A stretch of DNA of 9,476 nt from CAVPRW01 sp046727435 [NCBI: bacterium] (GCA_046727435.1 JBKPCR010000043.1:1-9476), one strand, 5' to 3'; numbered from the stretch's first letter, positions 1-7,014 are shown. Notes: a model not told the origin generated them from the sequence alone. Program-made: numbers and translations.

Positions 1-1540
1 GGGTCCTGGTGAGATCGAGGTGCGATTCGACCTCGCGGATGGCGGCAGGATCGGTGTTGTCCAGCACCAGAAGCGGTGGCCAGCCGGGAGCCGAGCTGAA
101 GGTAGCGCGGCAGGTTTCGGCACAGAGGCTGCTGCCACCCATACCGAGCAGCACGATGTGGGTGTATCCTGCGTCTTTGATGTCGGTGGCAAACACACTG
201 ATGCCACCAACCCTGCCGCGAAACGTCTGAATGCTGTCTAACCAACCCAATCGATGGCGAATCGTCTCGGCCTGTTCGACGTCGGATGTCCAGAGCAACG
301 CATCGTGCGCGAACAAGCGGCGCCCAAATCGCCTGGTGTCAAGCGCGGGATATGCCGGCGTCACGGCTGATCTCACGACTCCCAAGGCCATCGTTTGCGC
401 GCTCGCGTTCGCCCCTAAGAATTGCTGACGCTTGGCGGCGAGGGTCTTCATCAAGGCATCGTAGGGGTCGACGAACTTCTGCGCCCCTTCGTTCTGCAGT
501 TGCCAGATGACATGGTCGAGATCCACCCCCACGTTTTCGAGATCAGGTAAGGTTTGGCGGGCCTGTTCGAGGTCTGCTTCCACCGAGTTCTCGCGGATGA
601 CGCCGTGATCGGCAAAGGCGTCAATGGTCTCGTCAGGCATCGTATTGACCGTGTGCGGGCCGATGAGCGGCTCGACGTAACGCACATCGTCGTAGAGGGG
701 ATCTTTGCTGCTGGTGCTGGCCCAGAGCGGACGTTGCAGGCGGGCCCCTCTCTCCTCAAGCGCCCTCCACTGAGCGCCCCTGAAGATCCGCTTAAAGCTC
801 TGGTAAGCGAGCTTGGCGTTGGCAATCGCCGCCTTACCCAAGAGTTGCTGGGCACGTGGCTCCTCACCGCGAGTCGCGTCCGGCCAGATCCGATGCCCCA
901 GTAGCTGGTCCACCAGTACATCGATGCGACTCAGGAAAAAGCTGGCCACCGAGGCGACGTACTTCACCGGTTGGCCCTCAGCTATGCGCCGTTCCAAGGC
1001 TCTGATGTATGCCTGGGCCACGGCCTCATAGTCTTTGATGGCGAAGAGTAAAGTGATGTTGATATTGATCCCTTCGTACAGCATCTCCTCGATAGCAGGC
1101 ACGCCCGCCGGGGTGCCAGGGATCTTGATGCACACGTTGGGGCGAGCGACGGCGTTCCAAAGATGCCGAGCCTCCGCCATGGTCCCAGCGGTATCGTGCG
1201 CCAGATAGGGCGAGACTTCGAGACTGACGAAGCCATCTTCCCCATCGGATCAGTCATACACTGGCCGCAGGATGTCACAGGCGTCCTGAATGTCGCTGAT
1301 CACCAGCCGCTCATAGATCTCATGAACTTCACACCCCGCATGCACGAGTTGTTGAAGCTGCGCGTCATAGTCATCGCCGCCCGAAATGGCTTTGTCGAAA
1401 ATGGCGGGGTTGGAGGTGAGTCCGCGCAATCCCTGTAACACGACGCGCTTGTCTAACTCGCCGCTGGTGATCTTGCGACGGGTGAGATTGTCGAGCCAAT
1501 AACTTTGGCCACACTTAATCAGTTGGAGCAATGCAGTCAT
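1..1540 (-). pseudogene. tal-pgi: Bifunctional transaldolase/glucose-6-phosphate isomerase, interrupted by one in-frame TGA, 3' end off window
   Basis: Cytoplasmic sugar-phosphate enzyme fusion joining the pentose phosphate pathway (transaldolase) to glycolysis (G6P-F6P isomerisation). The frame shows transaldolase motif LTSNPAIF (residues 41-48), then VYD, a TGA at codon 97 (1250-1252), then SDGEDGFVSLEVSP and IKIPGT with the Schiff-base lysine at about residue 139. The same frame stays open to base 1 and enters the isomerase half with GMGGSS (about 466-471). No frameshift is needed: the TGA is the only lesion. Homologues usually have a sense codon there, often Arg, so CGA to TGA is the simplest change. 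Start: ATG at 1540 with AGGAG 8 bases upstream; the GTG at 1546 is too close to that site. The fused enzyme is normally around 950 residues; 513 codons are visible. It could be a recent pseudogene, a sequencing error, or (unlikely) read-through. Confidence 0.87.
1250..1252 (-). other. In-frame TGA inside the transaldolase domain
   Basis: The reverse complement of tca at 1250-1252 is TGA, between VYD and SDGEDGF. The family usually has an arginine-type residue here, not cysteine, so selenocysteine is not expected. A 7-pair stem (one GU) can be drawn 16 to 36 bases downstream, but its loop starts TC and lacks the early G typical of bacterial SECIS elements. Nonsense mutation or base-call error is favoured. 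Confidence 0.85.
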
Positions 1541-1715
1541 TGCCACGACTCCTACGAAACTCAGGCTGTTTCACGACGGATTCGGTCGCGTCCTGTACGG
1601 CCATCGGTCTGGTTTTTGTCTCAGTTTCAGCCATATCCGTTATCTCATTATCCACCATTCAGACTGTGTCCAAGCCAAGCTCATCCTCATCTCTCGCATG
1701 CCATCATCCTCTACC

Positions 1716-2162
1716 TTAGAGCAACAACTCCATCAGGCACAGTACTCGGTCCCACAAATCGCTGCCGGGGTTTTTCACCTCGGGGTCGATGATCTTTATG
1801 GCCTGTCCAGCGAGCATAGCCAGCGTTCCTACGAGATCTGGCAGCATCGCCTCGACATCCAGACTCAAAGTGCGTTCCAGTGGTGGGTAGGTGGCTAGAT
1901 GGTCCAGGATCGGCTTCAGGTCAATTGCTTCCTCATAGCGGCGAAACACCCTTATGTGTTCGAGAATACCCTTGGTCAAGGGCAGGTCTGGCGCCATGAC
2001 GATGTCGCGGTTGTTGTAGCTGGCATTGCGTACCCCGATCACCAACAGGTCATTCAACTTCTTCCCTATCAGGTCGGTGAGTCGGTCCATATCGCTCTTG
2101 TCGATTTCGACCCCTGTCGAGCGACGCAGAAACTCTTTCATGCGAGTGTAGCCCACAATCAT
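1716..2162 (-). CDS. DUF1931 family histone-fold protein
   Basis: A 148-residue protein closely resembling the DUF1931 family, small bacterial proteins of about 150 residues containing histone-fold halves related to archaeal histones; their role is unsettled and DNA binding is only proposed. Recognisable segments are MKEFLRRSTGVEIDK, the long helix MDRLTDLIGKKLNDLL, the DLPLTKG turn, the central repeat-like YPPLER region and the C-terminal IIDPEVKNP segment. Length is normal. Start: ATG at 2162 has GGAGGA exactly 6 bases upstream; the ATG at 2168 abuts that site and the frame's earlier start at 2216 lacks one. The stop is TAA. It lies upstream of tal-pgi on the same strand with a gap of about 170 bases, so co-transcription is possible but not shown. 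No signal peptide or membrane segment is visible. Confidence 0.85.
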   Translation of the reverse strand: MIVGYTRMKEFLRRSTGVEIDKSDMDRLTDLIGKKLNDLLVIGVRNASYNNRDIVMAPDLPLTKGILEHIRVFRRYEEAIDLKPILDHLATYPPLERTLSLDVEAMLPDLVGTLAMLAGQAIKIIDPEVKNPGSDLWDRVLCLMELLL

Positions 2163-2216
2163 GAGCATTCCTCCGAACCACTCTCGATGTCTTGCGACGT
2201 CCCCCTTCTTGCGCAT

Positions 2217-2395
2217 ACCCCTATCTTATACTGTATGGCAGGCGGGGACCGGGGGCGACTCAGGACAGCGTGAACCTGATAACAAATGTGACACGGTATA
2301 GTTCAGGGCTGGTGTTATACTCCAGATGACGACTCAGTCTATTCAGCGCTGGCAGACTTAACCTCACGAGAGTGCGACAGCCGTTGGCGCTCTTA
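2217..2395. other. Intergenic promoter region between divergent genes
   Basis: This non-coding stretch separates the minus-strand DUF1931 gene from the plus-strand unknown gene. It is AT-richer than its neighbours and carries TATA-like hexamers on both strands (TATAAG on the minus strand near 2223-2228, TATACT on the plus strand at 2316-2321). No RNA gene was seen. Confidence 0.5.
2313..2321 (+). promoter_or_regulatory. Candidate extended -10 promoter element (TGTTATACT)
   Basis: TGT followed by TATACT matches the extended -10 form (TGn plus a hexamer one base from TATAAT). No good -35 box is found 16-18 bases upstream, which an extended -10 can tolerate. It would start transcription near 2328, about 70 bases before the unknown gene. 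Judged by eye only. Confidence 0.3.
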
Positions 2396-2399
2396 ATGA

Positions 2400-2891
2400 G
2401 TGTCGAAGGGTTCACTAGAGAACATTATGTTCGTTTCCAATGCTGCGGGCGCAGCCCAGAATAACGGTCTGAGTGTGGCCTTTGACCTGTCTACCCTGGT
2501 AACGTGCGATCTCGATCATCCGAGGTCTGGGGATGCTGCCATGCTGACAGACAACGACCTGCAAAGGATGTATGATCTCTCGCACTGCCTCCATCCCAAC
2601 CATGGCATCGCATTGTCCGTAACCCTTGAGGCCTGTGAGCGAGTGTCCCTCATTCGAAGCATTCAGGCTAGACGAGTAGGGTACTACAGGCGAAGACTCC
2701 CAGAGGCCTGCCTTCCCCAATACTGTGTTTATCTCGCATCAGACGCGCGCGAGCGCGACCAAGAACGCCCTCGATCTTGCGAGAAGCCTCTGTATGAGCC
2801 AACCTCTGATGACAGTCTGGTGCGCTATATCACGGCCCTTGTCTGGTGGACGATGGAATCGATCCGACGTGCGTGGGGTTGCCGCAGTTGA
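2400..2891 (+). CDS. Hypothetical protein, cysteine-rich, probable frameshift near its N-terminus
   Basis: Not securely recognised. The body from about residue 45 is convincingly protein-like: LTDNDLQRMYDLSHCLHP, then a helix with EACERVSLIRSIQARR, then LPEACLPQYCVYLASDARERDQE and a final LVRYITALVWW segment. The mainly helical, Arg-rich character vaguely recalls sigma-factor-like or regulatory proteins of uncultured bacteria, but I see no diagnostic motif. Start is uncertain: GTG at 2400 and ATG at 2427 are in this frame without a clear ribosome site, and residues 1-30 are low-complexity. The frame starting at ATG 2396 reads MSVEGFTREHYVRFQCCG before a TAA at 2462, which looks more like real protein, so a one-base frameshift near 2459-2465 is suspected. 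The end after VWWTME may also be truncated. Confidence 0.55.
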   Translation: MSKGSLENIMFVSNAAGAAQNNGLSVAFDLSTLVTCDLDHPRSGDAAMLTDNDLQRMYDLSHCLHPNHGIALSVTLEACERVSLIRSIQARRVGYYRRRLPEACLPQYCVYLASDARERDQERPRSCEKPLYEPTSDDSLVRYITALVWWTMESIRRAWGCRS

Positions 2892-2928
2892 TTCGCGAAT
2901 ATAATCATCATTTCCCACAAGGAGTGAT

Positions 2929-2982
2929 ATGCGCCTCGAGGATCCGGATCGTAAACTGCAGATGCCGTGTTTTAACCCGTGA
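2929..2982 (+). CDS. 17-residue leader-like ORF with strong ribosome site, resembling the start of the next gene
   Basis: AAGGAG sits 4 bases before ATG 2929, and the ORF reads MRLEDPDRKLQMPCFNP then TGA. Its start, including the ribosome site, resembles that of the gene at 3073 (MQLDDPLQNRVP): 19 of 25 bases match across the GGAGTGA-ATG block. The frame after the TGA is open into the 3073 gene. It may be a leader peptide, the stub of a duplicated gene start, or the true but TGA-interrupted start of the downstream gene. Nothing here decides between these. Confidence 0.35.
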   Translation: MRLEDPDRKLQMPCFNP

Positions 2983-3006
2983 TCTTCCGTGCCGGCTGAG
3001 CACATT

Positions 3007-3022
3007 CATGGAGCGCTCCATG
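3007..3022. repeat. Perfect 16-base palindrome CATGGAGCGCTCCATG
   Basis: The site equals its own reverse complement, and as RNA gives a 6-bp stem with a GCGC loop. It lies between the short ORF and the gene at 3073, 24 bases after the TGA at 2980-2982. It could be a dimeric operator or an RNA hairpin controlling the downstream gene. Confidence 0.6.
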
Positions 3023-3072
3023 TCGTGCAATCGCCTTACGTGTATAACCATCGTATCTCAAAAGGGAGTGAC

Positions 3073-3633
3073 ATGCAGCTGGATGACCCCCTCCAAAATC
3101 GTGTCCCAACGGGTGGCGGCGCCCTCACTCCAGCCGCAGGCAACCGTTTTACTCCTTCTCCTCTCAGCTACACTTCGATTGCTTTTCTAGAGCGGTCTCT
3201 CGAGCGCAATCAGCTCCGCCGGAGTGTGTACCGTGCAGGTCATCTCCGTGTCTATATTGATGGCGAACCACATGTACCACTCGACATAGAGGGAGGTGTC
3301 TCCAAGTCGTTCCGAGTCCCGCTCAGTGCGTCGTGTGTTGAAATCTTCGGGGACGATAATGAAGGAGATCTCCTCCTAGGAGTGTTTCTTCTGCCTGAGC
3401 CTGCATTGGTCGAGCACGACCAACCCCAGCACCTGTCGGTGACACTTGAGGGGGGACAGACGGTTGCCATGGAGATGCGAGTGGGCGACGGCCCATGTAG
3501 AGGGGTGTCTGAGTATGTCTTTCAGATCTCATACGCGGAAGCCCCTAGCCGCGAGATCCGTTCGGGTTTCAACCGCCATATTGTCTGGGCTGATGAGCAA
3601 CAGAGTCAATGGTGGGTTTGGGACATCTTGTAG
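3073..3633 (+). CDS. Hypothetical protein, soluble, beta-rich
   Basis: A 186-residue protein that I do not recognise. The first 40 residues are polar and Pro/Gly-rich. The body alternates hydrophobic and polar residues in the manner of a beta-sandwich: HLRVYIDGEPHVPLDI, SKSFRVPLSASCVEIFGDD, LLLGVFLLPE, HLSVTLEGGQTVAMEMRV, EYVFQISYAEAP. The tail holds a Trp cluster (QWWVWDIL). No signal peptide or membrane helix is seen, so it is probably cytoplasmic. Start: ATG 3073 with GGGAG 4 bases upstream is preferred over the in-frame GTG at 2989. It follows the 2400 gene on the same strand with a 181-base gap containing a mini-ORF and a palindrome; the two may form an operon. Interaction between them is inference only. 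Confidence 0.6.
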   Translation: MQLDDPLQNRVPTGGGALTPAAGNRFTPSPLSYTSIAFLERSLERNQLRRSVYRAGHLRVYIDGEPHVPLDIEGGVSKSFRVPLSASCVEIFGDDNEGDLLLGVFLLPEPALVEHDQPQHLSVTLEGGQTVAMEMRVGDGPCRGVSEYVFQISYAEAPSREIRSGFNRHIVWADEQQSQWWVWDIL

Positions 3634-3654
3634 TCGTGTTGTGGATTCTATTCT

Positions 3655-3795
3655 ATGTTCGGGATGACTTCATACGTCATCGTATTACCGAAGGTACCGG
3701 CTGGAGAGGTGACGACGATGGAGAGGGTATACAAGCCTGGTCCCAACTACCCTACGCCGACTCTGGGCAGCCGAGCGGTGAGTTGCCCAGATTGA
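3655..3795 (+). CDS. Possible small protein of 46 residues
   Basis: The ORF begins 22 bases after the stop of the 3073 gene. It reads MFGMTSYVIVLPKVPAGEV and continues with a Pro/Tyr-rich segment (KPGPNYPTPTLGSR) to AVSCPD and TGA. The composition is protein-like and the third codon position is GC-leaning like neighbouring genes. No ribosome site precedes it, so translational coupling to the upstream gene would be required. The longer overlapping frame at 3609-3869 looks less like protein. Could be chance. Confidence 0.3.
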   Translation: MFGMTSYVIVLPKVPAGEVTTMERVYKPGPNYPTPTLGSRAVSCPD

Positions 3796-3868
3796 TTATA
3801 ATGGAATATCGCGTTTCTGTTTGTATTTATACGAAACGTATATGGAATGATACGGCAGGGCCTCGATA
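3785..3868. other. AT-rich intergenic stretch upstream of integrase remnant
   Basis: This segment is markedly AT-richer than the surrounding genes. It holds TATAAT at about 3797, an inverted pair CGTTTC (3812-3817) / GAAACG (3833-3838) and a 15-base palindrome (3828-3842). It may be the former promoter and recombination-site region of the integrase, or imported DNA. No attC or GTTRRRY core site was seen. Confidence 0.4.
3828..3842. repeat. Palindrome TATACGAAACGTATA
   Basis: Two perfect 6-bp arms around an AAA centre, 26 bases before the recognisable start of the integrase remnant. Such a site could bind a dimeric repressor or a recombinase pair. Symmetry is seen directly; function is inferred. 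Confidence 0.5.
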
Positions 3869-4146
3869 GATCACAAACCTAAACTCCTTGATCTCGTTCG
3901 CCAGACCATCCGCCTCAAATTCTAGAGCACTCCTACGGAACGTAGGTATATGGACTGGATCAAGCGCTTCATCCTCTTCCACGCTAAGCGCCATCCGGCC
4001 TCTATGGGTGTGCCAGAAGTGCACGCGTTTCTCTCGCATCTGGCAGTCGAGCAACAGGTCGCCGCCTCGACCCAACGTTAAGTATTAGGCGCCATCGTGT
4101 TTCTGTACCGGGACATGCGCGATCGGGAGGTTAGCTGGCTGGGGAG
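3869..4146 (+). pseudogene. Integron-type tyrosine recombinase (IntI-like), N-terminal remnant
   Basis: One continuous frame reads HKPKLLDLVRQTIRLKF, a TAG (3923-3925), then TPTERRYMDWIKRFILFH followed by AKRHPASMGVPEVHAFLSHL, AVEQQVAASTQR, a TAA (4079-4081) and VLGAIVFLYRDM. This matches the N-terminal SAM-like core-binding domain of integron integrases, whose signatures are a YxxWIKRFI..F..KRHP block, an AF(L)xxLAVE..VAASTQNQAL block and a LFLYREV block. The stops replace what are normally Tyr and Gln codons, the latter fitting CAA to TAA. Homology fades after EVSWLG near 4140, and the catalytic domain (Arg, His-x-x-Arg and Tyr of a roughly 320-residue enzyme) is gone. It is therefore inactive, a scar of past recombination next to the grd-like cluster. 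No cassette array is visible. Confidence 0.85.
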
Positions 4147-4193
4147 ATCCCATGAGCAAAGCACCCTGAACGCTTGCAAGCAGGGAATGACGC

Positions 4194-5645
4194 TCAGGGC
4201 CATTGCGACTCGAGAATGAAAGACAGGCCATCGGCCATCTGGGTCATACGCCCCAGGAACAGACTGCCCTTAGCAAGGAACATGGCGCGTCGCATGGTAC
4301 CAGCTGTCATGCGGTCAAGCGCATGTCCCAAAAACGGAATTGCTGAGGCGATGTGACCTTGGGTGGGCGAAAAACCCGGCATGCCATGGGCGCTCACGAA
4401 GGGTCCAACCTCAGCCGGGATAATTTCCTTCCGGAGCGCTGCTAAACCGGCAATGACACGATAGTTCAGCAGCGGCACGTTGCCACTGCCGGCGGGCTCG
4501 GTCACCTCGGGATTATGCAGCTCTGTAGCATACTTATCGATGTCACGAAATCGCAACCCGAGCTGCTGTAAGGGTTTGGCAACGAGATGCTCGAAAATCG
4601 CCTGCTGGGATGATCCAGCGCCGACGGTATGGCGGCCAATCGCATCTAGACGTATGACTGGTGACTGTCCATCGTTTTCGCCGACGAGAATGGCTACACC
4701 CGCCAGCACATCTTCCAAGATCGGCTGATCGTGCTGAAGATGCCCCTGAAATTTCATGCCCAGCTTGGCGAGCGAGCATCCGCCGATGACCGCGACCTGC
4801 CGAAACATCCGCGAGCTGATGAGCCCCCCGGCCAAAGCCAGCGCATGGACTGGGCCACAGCAGAAGCCTTTGATATCAACGCCGGTCGCCATCGTGCACC
4901 CACACATCTCTGCCACCGCTTTCGCCAGATTACCACCACCGCGCTGGTACCGATCGCCCACCGCTTCCTCGCCACTGTTCAGAACGTACTCGATGGTCTG
5001 TGAATCGGTGCCCGTCTGGGCCAACAGGGTACGGAAGGCCATCGTAGCGGTGGCCTTGCAGACCAGATTTTCCAACAAGACGTCCGCTGCTAAAGAGCCA
5101 TCTTCGTCATGGGCCGCATGGATACAGCCAACCAGTCGCCCGTCGCGAAGGTACAGCGGCAGGATATGCCTGTCGGTGCTTAGCCTGGATTCGATGGCAG
5201 CCAGCGGTTTGCCATCGCCCATACGACTGCGGTCCGCGGCAGTGATGTGGGGATGGGTGGCCAGCAGCTCTTTGACGGTCGCGTTGAAGTGCTCGTCGAG
5301 CCACACCAGATCGAACACATCGCACATCTTCACGATCCCGTAAAATTCCTCCTCCGGCATGATCTCACCATGCGGCCCCCAACGCCGCCCCCCATCGGTC
5401 ATCTTGAACCAGGGTTGGCCATAGCTGCGGAGGTCGTCGGGGAAGATGCTCCCCAGGAACGCCTGGTTGGGGGGATACGCGGCGGCCGCTTCATGCGGGC
5501 GGAGATGCGCAGAAATCGCTGTGATCAACCCCGGATCCTTAACGAGCTCGCGCGCTGGTTTGGAACCATAGCGCACCATCCCCGGCGTATGCGCGAGAAA
5601 AAAGCGCACCCCATGTATGACCGGTGGGACAATCGTCTGGGGCAT
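4194..5645 (-). CDS. grdC: GrdC-like protein (glycine/sarcosine/betaine reductase component C, beta subunit family)
   Basis: A thiolase/FabH-like fold protein, 483 residues, near the usual size for GrdC (about 500). In the classical system GrdC with GrdD forms component C, which takes an acetyl thioester from selenoprotein A and releases acetyl phosphate. Diagnostic family segments are present: HTPGMVRYGSKP (about 19-30), YPPNQAFLG (57-65), VDIKGFCCGPVHALALAGG (256-274) with the candidate acyl-accepting Cys262/Cys263, LEDVLAGVAILVGENDG (310-326), RHTVGAGSS (338-346), NPEVTEPAG (378-386), HGMPGFSPTQGHI (420-432) and KGSLFLGR (459-466). Start: ATG 5645 with AAGGAG 7 bases upstream. It is the last gene of the three-gene cluster, 79 bases after the grdE-like gene. 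No GrdD gene follows; DNA downstream is the integrase remnant, so acetyl phosphate formation cannot be assumed. Stop is TGA. Confidence 0.88.
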   Translation of the reverse strand: MPQTIVPPVIHGVRFFLAHTPGMVRYGSKPARELVKDPGLITAISAHLRPHEAAAAYPPNQAFLGSIFPDDLRSYGQPWFKMTDGGRRWGPHGEIMPEEEFYGIVKMCDVFDLVWLDEHFNATVKELLATHPHITAADRSRMGDGKPLAAIESRLSTDRHILPLYLRDGRLVGCIHAAHDEDGSLAADVLLENLVCKATATMAFRTLLAQTGTDSQTIEYVLNSGEEAVGDRYQRGGGNLAKAVAEMCGCTMATGVDIKGFCCGPVHALALAGGLISSRMFRQVAVIGGCSLAKLGMKFQGHLQHDQPILEDVLAGVAILVGENDGQSPVIRLDAIGRHTVGAGSSQQAIFEHLVAKPLQQLGLRFRDIDKYATELHNPEVTEPAGSGNVPLLNYRVIAGLAALRKEIIPAEVGPFVSAHGMPGFSPTQGHIASAIPFLGHALDRMTAGTMRRAMFLAKGSLFLGRMTQMADGLSFILESQWP

Positions 5646-5724
5646 CTGGATGCTCCTTAAAAAAGGACGGCGCGCTGCAGACTGAGCAGGCGGCTCGCTT
5701 AGTCCCCAGCGCGCAGGGCTGAGC

Positions 5725-7014
5725 TCAAAATTCCGCGCAGCTCAGGCGATTGAAGCCGTAATGATCGTCGTAGCGGGGCGGTGGGGGCAAAGGGCCAGCG
5801 GTCGGAACCGGCTGATCGCGCAGCGGGCCGATCAGCTTCGTCTGGTGGCCGATGACGCGCTGGACGGCGGGTAGTTCGGGCACCCCGAGCGTCCGCGTTT
5901 TAAAAAAACTGGTGCTGACAATGGCATCGGCTTCGCGCAGTGGTTCGAGCATCGTGGGGGCCCCGCCTGTGGCGTCATCCTCGCTGGTCAAAAACACGGT
6001 CTTGATACCCAGCCGCTCGCACGCTTGGATAGTGCGGATGACCTCGATAAACTCGTTGCCCCCGGCATCCCAGGTGACAATCGCCCCCTGTGCTCCCAAC
6101 ATCTGGGCCAGCTTGGCCGTCTGATTTGCCATCAGTTGCTTCTCGTGCTGCGTCGTCCACTCCGTGCGCAACGCAATCACCCCCAGGAAATTCCAGTCCA
6201 CGCCGTGCTGTCGATACAGATCCAGGAGCACCGGGTTATTGGCGACGGTCCATGACATGGCCAAAGCGGTGCGATAGGGACCGGTAATCGCACCATCGAG
6301 AATTTCATTGGGATGGAACAGCCATGGCGGTGTCAGTTGCGTCAGCCCATAGGTAGTGGTGCAGAAGGTGTGCAGTGACCCAGACATCGCCTGTGGTGAG
6401 TGAATGCATTGGATATACAAGACCTTAGGAAGGCCAGGATCGACTGGGCGTAACTCAAAGACCTCGCGCTCCGGAGGGTGCAGGTCCTGCACGGCGGCTG
6501 CGAGGCGATCTGAGACGACGAGGGCCGCGTTATGGACGGCGAGGTTCTGGGCTTCATTTCCCAGCGCGGGGTCGGGTTCCACGACGACACAGGCATTGAT
6601 CAGTGAGCTCATCGGGATCAATTCGGCCCACGGCCCGGTCATATCCAGGAAGATTTCGACATAGTCCCCACCGGCCTCATGCCAATTGACCCCGGAGACT
6701 TCGGTCACCCCCATCCCAGCCAGACGATGGGTCCGCCCCTGGCCGACAGTCGTGATCGGTCGGCCGCAGATCCCCGGGTAGACGACGCCTGGTCCCTCGA
6801 CTTTGATACGCGGCTCGATGACATCGCGCACAGGCCAGATACGGACCGATTCGCCAGGCTTCGCGAGTTCGAGCTCAGCTGTGGCGATGCGAGGGTCGTG
6901 CAGGATCAGCTCGAGGATACTGTCGCGATCGATCTCCAGGCGCCCATCCTGCCACCGAGTGTGTGATCCAAAGACGACATCGTGAACCGGAAATGTGCCC
7001 ATTTCAAGACGCAT
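5725..7014 (-). CDS. grdE: GrdE-like protein (glycine/sarcosine/betaine reductase component B, alpha/beta precursor family), lacks the pyruvoyl cysteine
   Basis: A 429-residue member of the GrdE/GrdG/GrdI family. In classical systems the precursor self-cleaves at a cysteine to make two subunits, one carrying the pyruvoyl group that forms a Schiff base with the substrate amine. Family landmarks are clear: MRLEMGTFPVHDVVFG (1-16), AKPGESVRIWPVRDVIEPRIK (51-71), VGQGRTHRLAG (90-100), CVVVEP (142-147), LPKVLYIQ (195-202), NEILDGAITGPYRTA (236-250) and the C-terminal GFNRLSCAEF. As I recall the classical proteins, DGAIT is followed by an SGNC-type cleavage site; here it is GPYRTALAMSW (245-255) with no cysteine, so processing looks impossible there. 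Start: ATG 7014 with GGAG 6 bases upstream fits the family N-terminus; the GTG at 7026 is a poorer choice. It is the middle gene of the cluster. Stop is TGA. Confidence 0.85.
   Translation of the reverse strand: MRLEMGTFPVHDVVFGSHTRWQDGRLEIDRDSILELILHDPRIATAELELAKPGESVRIWPVRDVIEPRIKVEGPGVVYPGICGRPITTVGQGRTHRLAGMGVTEVSGVNWHEAGGDYVEIFLDMTGPWAELIPMSSLINACVVVEPDPALGNEAQNLAVHNAALVVSDRLAAAVQDLHPPEREVFELRPVDPGLPKVLYIQCIHSPQAMSGSLHTFCTTTYGLTQLTPPWLFHPNEILDGAITGPYRTALAMSWTVANNPVLLDLYRQHGVDWNFLGVIALRTEWTTQHEKQLMANQTAKLAQMLGAQGAIVTWDAGGNEFIEVIRTIQACERLGIKTVFLTSEDDATGGAPTMLEPLREADAIVSTSFFKTRTLGVPELPAVQRVIGHQTKLIGPLRDQPVPTAGPLPPPPRYDDHYGFNRLSCAEF

Noticed and set aside
451-921. 156-codon minus-strand open frame
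   Set aside because: Out of frame with the tal-pgi reading, rich in Ser/Arg/Thr and without motifs; the real frame covers the same bases.
1250-1252. Selenocysteine in transaldolase
   Set aside because: The position is not a cysteine in the family, and the nearby hairpin loop lacks the G expected early in a bacterial SECIS loop.
982-1278. Minus-strand open frame overlapping the transaldolase region, suggesting a frameshift after 1250
   Set aside because: The transaldolase sequence continues in the original frame after the TGA; this frame gives no family motif and is a shadow.
2980-2982. Second selenocysteine codon, at the TGA before the 3073 gene, with the 3007-3022 palindrome as SECIS
   Set aside because: The hairpin distance fits, but nothing shows that the upstream frame is coding and no Cys or Sec motif surrounds the TGA; the ATG at 3073 has its own ribosome site.
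3634-3868. Integron attI/attC sites near the integrase remnant
   Set aside because: No GTTRRRY core or paired attC arms found by eye; only the separate palindrome is reported.
3827-4075. 82-codon minus-strand open frame
   Set aside because: It is antisense to the clearly recognisable integrase remnant and has no recognisable content.
4756-5343. 195-codon plus-strand open frame antisense to the grdC-like gene
   Set aside because: Ser/Pro/Arg-rich shadow of a well-conserved gene with no ribosome site.
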